DNA of 49,116 bases from Candidatus Colimorpha pelethequi (GTDB lineage Bacteria; Bacteroidota; Bacteroidia; Bacteroidales; P3): NCBI GenBank assembly GCA_018064245.1, contig JAGHVO010000054.1, positions 1 to 49,116 of the forward strand, given 5' to 3'. Shown here piece after piece: positions 26,753 to 34,645 of this stretch; position 1 is the stretch's first letter, and each line of letters opens with the position of its first letter. The notes beneath the pieces were generated by a model. The model worked only from the letters and a program-made list of their open reading frames with translations, searched no databases and was not told the origin of the DNA. The position numbers and the translations under genes are program-made.

Positions 26753-26802
26753 CGGATTCATTGCCCGCCTACTTGGAAAACAGCCGGCAATATTCGCCTA
26801 CA

Positions 26803-27051
26803 TTATTCGCACTCAACCTTGTCAATGACATTCATGCCACACATACTTTGGTGACTCTCAACATTAAGTTTGGAACATTTACCCTTGGTTTCCTGAGTAA
26901 AAGTTGCGGAACCACCAAGATCACCCATTTCTGACCAATCTCCACTCATATCTTCGTAGGTAATGGTTTCTTTACAACTGCAAGTTTTGCTGCAGCTGGC
27001 GAAAGATGCTAAAACAGCTACAACTCCAATAGCGATGAAAATCTTTTTCAT
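26803..27051 (-). CDS. Small cysteine-rich lipoprotein
   Basis: An 82-residue protein with signal peptide MKKIFIAIGVVAVLASFASC; lipidation is expected at Cys20. The mature part is only 63 residues but has five further cysteines (SKTCSC, GKCSK, SMCGM, VECE), compatible with disulphides or metal binding in the periplasm. It has its own promoter (27121) and terminator, so it is an independent gene. No family recognised. Confidence 0.75.
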   Translation of the reverse strand: MKKIFIAIGVVAVLASFASCSKTCSCKETITYEDMSGDWSEMGDLGGSATFTQETKGKCSKLNVESHQSMCGMNVIDKVECE

Positions 27052-27120
27052 AGTGTTTAATTATTAGATTTAGTGATAGTTATTATTTTCTGTTTCTCAA
27101 TATAAGAACATTTGATTTTG

Positions 27121-27128
27121 CAAATATA
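27121..27128 (-). promoter_or_regulatory. Promoter -7 box for small lipoprotein
   Basis: TATATTTG on the minus strand matches TAnnTTTG and lies about 70 nt before the start codon. The -33 region has TTAG rather than TTTG. Confidence 0.5.
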
Positions 27129-27202
27129 CATTTTTTTCGACACATCCTCTAATTTTTTTGCAAAGTGATTCTTACCGTGCATTGCTGTTGGAATGGTACT
27201 TT

Positions 27203-28159
27203 TCAAATTTGCTTGTTACGACGATACAATAAATAAATGAAAAGCGGTGCGCCAACAAGGGCGGTAAGACTTCCCACAGGCAATTCGCTCGGCTGGAGCA
27301 CGGTACGCGCCAACGTGTCGCATACCAACATCAGCAACGCCCCGGCAAGAATACTCATCGGCATCAATTTGCGGTTGTCGGCACCCACCAAAAGTCGCAT
27401 GCAATGCGGCACCACCAGTCCCACAAAACCTATCACACCGCAGCAGCTTACCGCCACGGCGACCATCAACGTAGTAAACAACAGCAATGTCTTCTTCACC
27501 TTCTCGACCTCTACACCCATGCTCTGAGCCGTCTCGCTGCCCGCAAGCAACAGGTTCAAGTCTTTTCCATAGAACAGCACCACACAGACTCCCACCAATA
27601 CGACAGGTGCCACCAAAAGCACATCACTCCACGAAGCGGAAGCGAAACTTCCCATTGTCCAAAAAATGATGCTGTCCATCTTGTCTTGGTGCAACACCAT
27701 CAAGAACGAGATGATGGCGGTGATAAGAAAAGTAAGACAAACGCCTGTCAACAACAATGTCGTGGTATGCAACCGGTTGCCAATAGAGGCAATGCTATAG
27801 ATAAGCCACACCGTAAGCAATGCAGCCACCAAGGCACAGCCACCAATACCCCACAGACAAGCCTCCAAACCCAACAAAATGGCTATCGCCGCGCCCAACG
27901 AAGCACCCGACGAGATGCCCAAAACGTACGGGTCGGTAAGCGGATTGCGGAAAATGGACTGATAGGCGGCACCGCTCACCGAAAGGGCGGCTCCCACCAA
28001 CATGCACAGCAAGATACGCGGCAGACGCAGATTCCAAAAGATAGGCGACTGCCATATTTCCTGCCAGCTGAAATGCACCACACCCACCATCATACTCACC
28101 GCCACCGCTACAAACAGCAGCACCAGCAACACAACCATTTTCAGAGGATAATGACGCAT
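27203..28159 (-). CDS. FecCD/BtuC-family ABC transporter permease
   Basis: A 318-residue membrane protein with about nine to ten helices. Family segments: LRLPRILLCMLVGAALSVSGAAYQSIFRNPLTDPYVLGISSGAS (given here as LRLPRILL, then NPLTDPYVLGISSGA), and in the second half GVIGFVGLVVPHCMRLLVGADNR. It forms the inner-membrane channel for siderophore, haem or cobalamin uptake. No substrate-binding protein is adjacent. A matching ATPase of the FecE type lies 6.5 kb away on the other strand (34646-35395), so the usual permease-ATPase pair may have been split. Substrate cannot be told. Confidence 0.92.
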   Translation of the reverse strand: MRHYPLKMVVLLVLLFVAVAVSMMVGVVHFSWQEIWQSPIFWNLRLPRILLCMLVGAALSVSGAAYQSIFRNPLTDPYVLGISSGASLGAAIAILLGLEACLWGIGGCALVAALLTVWLIYSIASIGNRLHTTTLLLTGVCLTFLITAIISFLMVLHQDKMDSIIFWTMGSFASASWSDVLLVAPVVLVGVCVVLFYGKDLNLLLAGSETAQSMGVEVEKVKKTLLLFTTLMVAVAVSCCGVIGFVGLVVPHCMRLLVGADNRKLMPMSILAGALLMLVCDTLARTVLQPSELPVGSLTALVGAPLFIYLLYRRNKQI

Positions 28160-28252
28160 TTTTATAGATTTTCAGATTAATTGAACCCCTTGAACCTTTT
28201 CAGATTTTCAGATTTACAGAGTCTAAACATCTCTAAATATCTGAACATCTGA
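28160..28252 (-). repeat. Short-word leader repeat before FecCD gene
   Basis: On the minus strand, words of the AAATCTGAAAATCTG type with the core GATGTTTAGACTCTGTAAAT, nearly identical to the core in the leader of the MATE gene. Oriented with the downstream gene, as in the other copies. Confidence 0.65.
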
Positions 28253-28969
28253 TCACAGACTCAGCAACTCTTTCATCGTGTAGAAACCCTTCTTGTCTTC
28301 AAGGTATTCCGCAGCAAGGATTGCACCCAACGCAAGACCTTTGCGACTCTTGGCGCTATGGCTCAAAGTGATGGTATCAATCTCGCTATCGTAGGTTACC
28401 ACATGGATGCCTGGCACCTCACCCTCACGAATCGAGGTTACCGGAATCTCGTCCTCTTCTTCCTTGCCAGACATCTCCCACCCCTCGTAGCGGTCAATCT
28501 CATCCGAAATGGCATTTGCAAGCGTGATGGCAGTCCCGCTAGGAGCGTCGAGTTTGTGGATATGATGCGTCTCGGAAATGGCAACCTTATAGTCGGGCTG
28601 TCCGTTCATCAGCTGCGCCAGACGCTCGTTAAGAGCAAACATGATATTCATGCCAATGCTGAAATTGGAAGCCACAAACAAAGCCTGGCCACGTTGACGG
28701 CATTCCTCCTTGACGGCATCCAGCTGGTCGTACCAACCCGTAGTACCCACCACAATGGGGACATCAATATTGAAACACTTCATGATGTTTTCCACGGCAC
28801 ACGACGGCATGGAGAAATCAATGGCGACATCACAACGGCGCAAGTCGTCAATCTTTGTCATCCAATCCGACTCGTTATCAATCACTGCGCAGACCTTATG
28901 CCCACGCTCATCAGCAAGAGCCTCAATGGCTTTGCCCATTTTTCCGTATCCAAGTAAAGCAATTTTCAT
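28253..28969 (-). CDS. dapB: 4-hydroxy-tetrahydrodipicolinate reductase
   Basis: With the start at 28969 (MKIALLGYGKMGKAIEALA) the protein has 238 residues. It reduces the dapA product with NAD(P)H in lysine and meso-diaminopimelate synthesis. Motifs: N-terminal dinucleotide-binding GYGKMGKAI, the VGTTGW strand and the active-site segment ETHHIHKLDAPSGTA. An in-frame ATG at 28978 is unlikely because it overlaps the promoter box TATCTTTG (28983-28976); transcription would begin almost at ATG 28969, giving a leaderless or nearly leaderless mRNA. No other lysine genes are adjacent. Confidence 0.95.
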   Translation of the reverse strand: MKIALLGYGKMGKAIEALADERGHKVCAVIDNESDWMTKIDDLRRCDVAIDFSMPSCAVENIMKCFNIDVPIVVGTTGWYDQLDAVKEECRQRGQALFVASNFSIGMNIMFALNERLAQLMNGQPDYKVAISETHHIHKLDAPSGTAITLANAISDEIDRYEGWEMSGKEEEDEIPVTSIREGEVPGIHVVTYDSEIDTITLSHSAKSRKGLALGAILAAEYLEDKKGFYTMKELLSL

Positions 28970-28975
28970 AATTTG

Positions 28976-28983
28976 CAAAGATA
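28976..28983 (-). promoter_or_regulatory. Promoter -7 box for dapB
   Basis: TATCTTTG on the minus strand matches TAnnTTTG. It ends 6 nt before ATG 28969, so the transcript should start at or next to the start codon, which decides the start choice. Confidence 0.6.
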
Positions 28984-29059
28984 CAAACTAAAAATGAAAA
29001 AAGAAGAATTAAAAACAAGGAAAATCAAGTAAAAAGACGTATCAATGATAAAAAATGTG

Positions 29060-29067
29060 TACCTTTG
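29060..29067 (+). promoter_or_regulatory. Promoter -7 box upstream of structured RNA
   Basis: TACCTTTG matches TAnnTTTG. The -33 position has no TTTG. A transcript from here would begin about 60 nt before the first hairpin of the RNA; the sequence between is A-rich and unstructured. Confidence 0.5.
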
Positions 29068-29136
29068 CAACATATTAAATTGTTGAACGAAAACCTAAAA
29101 ACAAAAACAATAATATAATATAAAACACATATAATC

Positions 29137-29574
29137 AAAGCGTTTGCTATTTTATTCGGCACTTGCTTCTAGAACCTAGGAAATTCAAAAGGCATTCATT
29201 ACGAATAAGTCAGTAAGCGTCTGCGTTGCGCAGGCGTGACTTATCAATGATTGCGGGCAGTTCCTAGGGCCTTAGAAGCGTGGATAGTCAATGATCTGCG
29301 CTTTTTTCGTGCCCCGCTGCCCGAAGAATGACAAGCACGCGCAAAAACAACGCAAAACATCATGTAGCATTAATTTAGGCAGCTATCCCTATAGGTAGCA
29401 AACTCGACCGATAGTAAGACATCATTCTTCGCCGTTCAGATCTGACCAATCAAGTAGCTATTTGAGGAAAATGATGCATTGACGTCCCGTTGTGAAAAGA
29501 ATTTACTAATCACAGCGTGGGTGGTCATTGCATAAAATCAAAATAGGGTTGGTCAGAACCTGAACGGCTTTTTT
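29137..29574 (+). ncRNA. Unidentified structured RNA of about 440 nt, three domains
   Basis: Domain 1: AAAGCG (29137) closes with CGCTTT (29299-29304); inside, GCTTCTA/TAGAAGC, CCTAGGAA/TTCCTAGG, ATAAGTCA/TGACTTAT and CGTCTGCG/CGCAGGCG are nested. Domain 2: GAAGAATGA (29323) pairs TCATTCTTC (29422-29430) and contains a small hairpin at 29382-29399. Domain 3 abuts it: GCCGTTCAG and TCTGACCAA (29431-29449) pair TTGGTCAGA and CTGAACGGC (29549-29568), with inner stems ATGCATTGAC/GTCATTGCAT (one mismatch) and CGTTGTGA/TCACAGCG; TTTTTT follows. No open frame of note. I see no tmRNA tag or CCA end and no RNase P core motifs. Domain 1, with a large internal bubble, recalls 6S RNA. It could also be a very long leader of the methyltransferase gene. 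Confidence 0.6.
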
Positions 29575-29577
29575 GCT

Positions 29578-30954
29578 TTGACCTCCACGCTTTTAAATAA
29601 AGCGGATTTGAAGAAAAAACACATTTACGAAATTGAAAAGGAACAATTGGATTCAGATGCAAGTGTTGCTGAAGATCAAATACATATCAATTTTCCAGAA
29701 AGAGAAAACAGAAACCCTAACACATTACGTTTGCTATCATTATTCTCTGGATGTGGAGGCATGGACATTGGTTTTGAGGGTGGTTTTATTGCACCACGAA
29801 AAAGTTTCCCCAAAAACTCAGATAGCATAGCGCAAATTATTGATGATGATTGGATTCTACTTAAAAAGAACCGTTTCAGCACAATATTTGCTAATGATAT
29901 TCTTCCTGAAGCTGAAGTTGGTTGGACAACATATATGAGTCGTCACAATCATAACGCTGATACCTATAAACGTATCAGTTTGGTTGATTTAGTAAAAATG
30001 CACAACCAAGGTGCCAATGTCTTCCCCAAAAACGTGGATGTTGTCACGGGTGGCTTTCCATGTCAAGATTTTAGTGTAGCTGGAAAACGTAAAGGATTTG
30101 AATCACACAAAGACCACGAGGGTAAATTGCGCACAGATGACGTTCCCTCAGAAGAAAGTCGTGGCAAGCTCTATTTCTGGATGAAACAGGTAATAGACAT
30201 CACTCGTCCAAAAGTATTTGTTGCCGAAAATGTAAAAGGGCTTGTCAGTCTTGGAGATGTGAAGGATATTATTCAACGTGACTTCGCATCAGCCGATGGC
30301 AATGGTTATATTGTTCTTGACCCACAAGTGCTTCACGCTGCAAACTATGGTGTACCTGAAACGCGTGAACGTGTTATTTTTATCGGTATTAGGATTGATG
30401 CTTTGTGTCCGGAAGCATTAGCCGCTCTTCAACAAAATGATGTACCCCAAATGTACAATCCCTACCCACTGCCAACGCATAATTGTACTGTCAACGACAA
30501 TTCACTATTGCCCATTGTCACTACAAAAGACGTACTTGGAATGTTACCCGAACCAAACGAGTCAACAGATCCTGCTCAGGCACAATACTCAAAAGCAAAG
30601 TTCCTCGCTCACGGACAAGGACAAACAGAGATAAAGTTGGACGGCTTAGGACCGACTATTCGTTCTGAACATCATGGCAATATTGAATTCCGTCGCTTGT
30701 CGAAAGAACATGGTGGCAAATATCTCAACGAGTTGTCACAAGGCAAGATAGAGAGGAGATTAACACCACGGGAATGTGCTTTAATACAAACATTCCCACC
30801 TGATTACCAATTTATTATTAAGGGCGAAGGACGTTCATATAAACTAAGTTCATCTGGGGCATACAAGGTTATCGGAAATGCTGTTCCTCCAGTACTTGCC
30901 TACCACATCGCAAAACGATTAGAAGATATTTGGCCACTTTATTTCGGTGAATAG
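29578..30954 (+). CDS. DNA (cytosine-5) methyltransferase
   Basis: A 458-residue C5 methylase counted from TTG 29578. Motifs in order: I (LRLLSLFSGCGGMDIGFEGG), IV (GGFPCQDFSVAGKRKG, catalytic Cys162), VI (FVAENVKGL), VIII (ANYGVPETRERVIFIG), then a variable target-recognition part, IX (RRLTPRECALIQTFP) and X (YKVIGNAVPP). Within the family it protects sites from the nuclease encoded next. The start is unsure: no ATG lies upstream of motif I; TTG 29578, 29608 and 29647 are candidates, and the frame opens just 4 nt after the terminator T-run of the structured RNA. The sequence is A+T-richer than its flanks, consistent with transfer. Confidence 0.93.
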   Translation: MTSTLLNKADLKKKHIYEIEKEQLDSDASVAEDQIHINFPERENRNPNTLRLLSLFSGCGGMDIGFEGGFIAPRKSFPKNSDSIAQIIDDDWILLKKNRFSTIFANDILPEAEVGWTTYMSRHNHNADTYKRISLVDLVKMHNQGANVFPKNVDVVTGGFPCQDFSVAGKRKGFESHKDHEGKLRTDDVPSEESRGKLYFWMKQVIDITRPKVFVAENVKGLVSLGDVKDIIQRDFASADGNGYIVLDPQVLHAANYGVPETRERVIFIGIRIDALCPEALAALQQNDVPQMYNPYPLPTHNCTVNDNSLLPIVTTKDVLGMLPEPNESTDPAQAQYSKAKFLAHGQGQTEIKLDGLGPTIRSEHHGNIEFRRLSKEHGGKYLNELSQGKIERRLTPRECALIQTFPPDYQFIIKGEGRSYKLSSSGAYKVIGNAVPPVLAYHIAKRLEDIWPLYFGE

Positions 30955-30955
30955 T

Positions 30956-32161
30956 ATGGAAGGAACAAGTTACGCAACAGTAGAACAGCAATGCAAAGAT
31001 AACGAACGCTTTGCACATTTTATGGCTGTAACAACAGAAGCCCTTGTTAAAGATGCAAGAAAAAACGTTGCATTGTATAGCAAACAAAATGGCGAGAAAC
31101 TTGAACAAATTGTTCTTGACAAAATGCGTTCTCTGGCTTCAGAGTTCGATATTTCGCCTGAGAAAATAAGAAAATCCGATAGGCAACACTTCCCAGACAT
31201 CCTCCTTGATGATACAACATACGGAGTAGAGGTAAAATCGGTTAAAGATAAAACATGGACTTCAACAGGAAGTAGTATTGTTGAAACATTACGAGAATCA
31301 GAAATAGAAAAAGTTTTCCTTATGTTTGGTCGTTTGTCTGCCCCTGAAATAGACTTCCGCTGCAAACCATACGAAGATTGTCTATCAGAAATAGCTGTTA
31401 CCCATAGCCCTCGCTACCTTATCAACATGGACATGAGTGCAACGGATAAAACTATATTTGAAAAGATGGGGACTTCGTATGAGCAATTTCGCAAAATGGG
31501 AGATGGGCAGATTAACCTTGTACGAAAGCATTATCGCGAGAAGTTCAGAGGACGTAATCAGAAATCAATGCCATGGTGGATAAGTGAAGAACCAACCACC
31601 ATTACCCATCCATCGGAATTATACAACCCAAGTTGTGAGTTCCGTATGCTCTCCGACCTTTCCAATGAAGTTAAGGAATATTTTCGAGTGTGTTCTTATG
31701 CCTTGTTTCCTGAAATTCTCGGAACGGACCAGGACAAATTTCGAAAACCTTCTCTTTGGATTTGTTCCCGCTTTTCAATCATTTGCTCTAACGTTCGTGA
31801 CTTTTTTACCGCAGGTGGTACTGTCAATATTTATGTGAATGACAAACTGGAATGGGAGAACGTGCCAAAGGTTGTTGCAAACCTTGCATTATACATTCAC
31901 AACATAAAACGATATCTTGATTCTGACGAAGAATTAATTAATGACGTAAACAATTTCTCTTCCTTCAACAACGGAGACCATTTGTTGTTTTCTCAATGGG
32001 AGAAAACAGCAGACTATTATATTTCCACAACACTTAGTAAAAGCGATGGATATAAATCTATTTCAAAAAGAAAACTCAATGTCAGGAACTTGCTTTCAAT
32101 TAGAAAAGACTATATAAAGAACATCAATAAAAAAGATTGCTATTTTTTAACAGATTTCTAA
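30956..32161 (+). CDS. Type II restriction endonuclease, PD-(D/E)xK type
   Basis: A 401-residue protein starting at ATG 30956, 1 nt after the methyltransferase stop; a GTG at 30947 is in frame but overlaps that gene. Residues 80-94 carry a PD-(D/E)xK core: P80-D81, then E92-V-K94 (FPDILL, YGVEVKS). The rest is helical with no known motif and lacks helicase or ATPase motifs. Position behind a C5 methylase makes it the cognate nuclease; the recognition sequence is unknown. It ends in AT-rich DNA, with the first fic palindrome 158 nt downstream. Confidence 0.85.
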   Translation: MEGTSYATVEQQCKDNERFAHFMAVTTEALVKDARKNVALYSKQNGEKLEQIVLDKMRSLASEFDISPEKIRKSDRQHFPDILLDDTTYGVEVKSVKDKTWTSTGSSIVETLRESEIEKVFLMFGRLSAPEIDFRCKPYEDCLSEIAVTHSPRYLINMDMSATDKTIFEKMGTSYEQFRKMGDGQINLVRKHYREKFRGRNQKSMPWWISEEPTTITHPSELYNPSCEFRMLSDLSNEVKEYFRVCSYALFPEILGTDQDKFRKPSLWICSRFSIICSNVRDFFTAGGTVNIYVNDKLEWENVPKVVANLALYIHNIKRYLDSDEELINDVNNFSSFNNGDHLLFSQWEKTADYYISTTLSKSDGYKSISKRKLNVRNLLSIRKDYIKNINKKDCYFLTDF

Positions 32162-32318
32162 TTTTATTACTTCACACAATAGGCAAATTCCATATATCTT
32201 ACTATATTCACAACTATTTGATTATACAACATTTTTATTTGCAATTTGGGAATTTGACGAAATCGAAGACCAATTTTCCCAATTGGTAAATCGGCAAAAG
32301 CAAGCATGAGACTCCACA

Positions 32319-32344
32319 AAAAGGTGGTCGCATTACCACCTTTT
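32319..32344. promoter_or_regulatory. Palindrome A upstream of fic
   Basis: AAAAGGTGGT, spacer CGCATT, ACCACCTTTT: a perfect 10-bp inverted repeat. The same arms and spacer length recur at 32466. It may be an upstream operator; with its TTTT it could also terminate the restriction-gene transcript. Between 32162 and 32318 only AT-rich DNA and a small palindrome (ACCAATT-TTCCC-AATTGGT) are seen. Confidence 0.65.
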
Positions 32345-32452
32345 AGCGATGACAATTATTATTTTCGGTTATTTTGTGTTAATAAGAGTTAAAAATCAAT
32401 TAAACAATACTGGAGTTAAAATGATTTTAACAATTATTTGAATAAATTATCG

Positions 32453-32460
32453 TATTTTTG
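32453..32460 (+). promoter_or_regulatory. Promoter -7 box for fic
   Basis: TATTTTTG matches TAnnTTTG. The predicted start of transcription falls at the left edge of palindrome B. Confidence 0.6.
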
Positions 32461-32465
32461 CAGCC

Positions 32466-32491
32466 AAAAGGTGGTACATCTACCACCTTTT
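32466..32491. promoter_or_regulatory. Palindrome B over the fic transcription start
   Basis: AAAAGGTGGT, spacer ACATCT, ACCACCTTTT. The arms are identical to palindrome A, the spacer sequence differs. It lies just downstream of the -7 box, the place of a repressor operator, and would form a hairpin in the leader RNA. Confidence 0.7.
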
Positions 32492-32532
32492 AGAAAATAA
32501 TATCACAAAAAGACAATTAATATTTAACAGTT

Positions 32533-33600
32533 ATGGCGACCTTAAACAAAGCGTTAGAAGCATGGTTCAGCATACAACCCTTATCGGTTCGCAATGAAGA
32601 AAGACTTAGCAAGCGCTTCACCATTGACTATAACTATAACAGCAATCACATAGAAGGCAACACCTTGACTTACGGACAGACAGAGATACTGTTGATGTTA
32701 GGAAAAATCATTGGGGAGGCATATGTGCGCGATGTGGAAGAGATGACCGCCAGCAATGTGGGCTTAAAGATGATGACAGAAGAAGCACGCGTAAAAAGTA
32801 TGCCCTTGACCCAAAGTTTCATACGCTCACTTCACAAGACTTTGCTTCGTGAAGACTACACCGTCTATCGCGACTTGCCTGGAGGAGTGCAAACAAGTTA
32901 TGTCATTCATGCAGGACAATACAAGACCCGCCCCAATTCAGTAATCACCCGTTATGGAGACCGTTTTGAATATGCATCGCCTGATGAGACGCCAGCCTTG
33001 ATGACCGACCTTGTCAACTGGTATAACGAAGAAGAACAGCGTGGAAAGTTGTCGCCAGTTGAATTGGCTGCCCTGTTCCACTATCGCTACATAAGGATTC
33101 ATCCATTCGAAGATGGCAATGGACGTATTGCTAGACTGTTGACCAACTTCATTCTATACCGTCACGGGTACCCGATGATTGTCGTACGCAGTAGAAAGAA
33201 AGTGGAGTATCTTGAAGCTTTACATGCAACAGATCAAAAGATTGGTTTTGCACCAAGCGATGGGGCTCATGCCGGAATCAACGATATTGGTCCTTTCGCA
33301 AAATATTTTACTCAATTGGTGGCGACGGAAGTGTATAACGACTATTTATTCGTAACCGAACAAAATGAGGACTATTGGTGGTACGATGGTGAAATGATAA
33401 AATTTCGCTCTCCCAACTATGCTATTATTCTACGAATGATGCAGACATTGCCAATTGTTACTCAGTCTGATATACAAAAAAAGACGGGCATCAACAAATC
33501 TGCCGTCCAAAAATTGGTCAACCAACTCATTGAAAAAAATTATATAGAAAAAGACCCTAAAGACAATAGTTGGCGCGTCATCATCACGCCTTCCATATAA
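32533..33600 (+). CDS. Fic-domain protein with C-terminal winged helix
   Basis: A 355-residue Fic protein, probably an AMP-transferase. The catalytic motif HPFEDGNGRIAR starts at His190. An N-terminal inhibitory helix is present (S37-x3-E41-G-N43), placing it in the class that inhibits itself in cis. Residues 295-350 form a winged helix (QSDIQKKTGINKSAVQKLVNQL), so the protein can probably bind DNA. Two identical palindromes, one over its transcription start, are the natural operator candidates for autoregulation. The target of AMPylation is not known. Lies next to the restriction-modification genes but has its own promoter. Confidence 0.93.
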   Translation: MATLNKALEAWFSIQPLSVRNEERLSKRFTIDYNYNSNHIEGNTLTYGQTEILLMLGKIIGEAYVRDVEEMTASNVGLKMMTEEARVKSMPLTQSFIRSLHKTLLREDYTVYRDLPGGVQTSYVIHAGQYKTRPNSVITRYGDRFEYASPDETPALMTDLVNWYNEEEQRGKLSPVELAALFHYRYIRIHPFEDGNGRIARLLTNFILYRHGYPMIVVRSRKKVEYLEALHATDQKIGFAPSDGAHAGINDIGPFAKYFTQLVATEVYNDYLFVTEQNEDYWWYDGEMIKFRSPNYAIILRMMQTLPIVTQSDIQKKTGINKSAVQKLVNQLIEKNYIEKDPKDNSWRVIITPSI

Positions 33601-33618
33601 CTATTCACCAATTAGTCG

Positions 33619-33626
33619 TATCTTTG
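33619..33626 (+). promoter_or_regulatory. Promoter -7 box for radical SAM gene
   Basis: TATCTTTG matches TAnnTTTG, 20 nt before ATG 33647. Confidence 0.55.
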
Positions 33627-33646
33627 CAAAAGTATTCAATACCTTC

Positions 33647-34591
33647 ATGCGCTACAACAACTATTCGGGATATTTCAAGTCATTGTTTGGCGAGCGAATC
33701 CAAAAGCTCTCCATCGATGCCGGTTTCTCTTGTCCTAACCGTGACGGGAAACTCAGCACGGGTGGTTGCACTTTTTGCAACAACAACGCCTTCAATCCCT
33801 CCTACTGCCACACCGAACAGCGCAAAAGCATCACCCAGCAACTCAACGAAGGTATTGAATTTCATGAATGGCGCTACAAGAAGGCCCCACGCTACCTTGC
33901 CTATTTCCAAAGCTACAGCAACACCTACGCCCCGTTAAATATCTTGCGTGAACGCTACGAAGAGGCGCTAAGCCACCCGAAAGTGGTGGGATTGGTCGTC
34001 GGTACGCGTCCCGACTGCATCGATGACAAGAAACTCGACTATATAGCCTCACTCGCCAAAAAGCACTATGTGGCGATAGAATACGGAATAGAAAGCTGCT
34101 ACGACGAGACGTTGCAACGCATCAACCGTGGACACGACTTTGCCACCACTCGCTGGGCATTTGAAGCCACCGCACAACGCAATATCCCCTGCGGAGGGCA
34201 CCTCATACTCGGTCTTCCAGGTGAGACACGCGAAATGATGGTAGCAGAAGCCGACATCATCAACTCTTTGCCCATCAACACCTTGAAACTACACCAACTA
34301 CAGATACTCAAAGGCACCACCATGGAGCAAGAGATGCTGGCAGGCACCCCACCTCCACCCTCTTTCGCTTTGGATGACTACATCTCATTGGTATGTGACT
34401 TCCTTGAACGGCTACGTCCCGACATCATTATGGAACGATTTGCCGGAGAGGTGCCACCACGCTACCAAGCACTCCCCGAACGCAGTTGGCGTCGCAGCGA
34501 CGGCCGACTGATTCGCAACGAAGAGATTCCACAACGCATTGAACAAGAACTTGAACGCAGAAACAGCCAACAAGGAAAATTATATGTGTGA
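33647..34591 (+). CDS. Radical SAM protein of the YhcC/TIGR01212 type
   Basis: A 314-residue protein. The N-terminal segment RIQKLSIDAGFSCPNRDG...GGCTFCNN carries the cysteines for the 4Fe-4S cluster and SAM. Later blocks are YFQSYSNTYAP, VVGTRPDCIDD, IEYGIES and GGHLILGLPGE, all typical of this Elp3-related group. The reaction is not established from sequence alone; tRNA modification has been proposed for the wider family. It has its own promoter and is followed by a short-word repeat and an ABC ATPase gene. Confidence 0.9.
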   Translation: MRYNNYSGYFKSLFGERIQKLSIDAGFSCPNRDGKLSTGGCTFCNNNAFNPSYCHTEQRKSITQQLNEGIEFHEWRYKKAPRYLAYFQSYSNTYAPLNILRERYEEALSHPKVVGLVVGTRPDCIDDKKLDYIASLAKKHYVAIEYGIESCYDETLQRINRGHDFATTRWAFEATAQRNIPCGGHLILGLPGETREMMVAEADIINSLPINTLKLHQLQILKGTTMEQEMLAGTPPPPSFALDDYISLVCDFLERLRPDIIMERFAGEVPPRYQALPERSWRRSDGRLIRNEEIPQRIEQELERRNSQQGKLYV

Positions 34592-34645
34592 CATTGACCT
34601 TAACCTTAACATTGACCTTGACTAATTCTCAATTCTTAATTTGAT
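34592..34645 (+). repeat. Short-word leader repeat before ABC ATPase gene
   Basis: Words TTGACCTTAACCTTAACATTG followed by AATTCTCAATTCTTAATT and then the ATG. The TTGACCTT words recur before the next gene at 35392-35416. Confidence 0.65.

Noticed and set aside
29137..29574. Structured RNA as tmRNA or RNase P RNA
   Set aside because: No tag reading frame, no tRNA-like CCA end, and the conserved GAGGAAAGTC-type core of RNase P is absent (only GAGGAAA at 29464).
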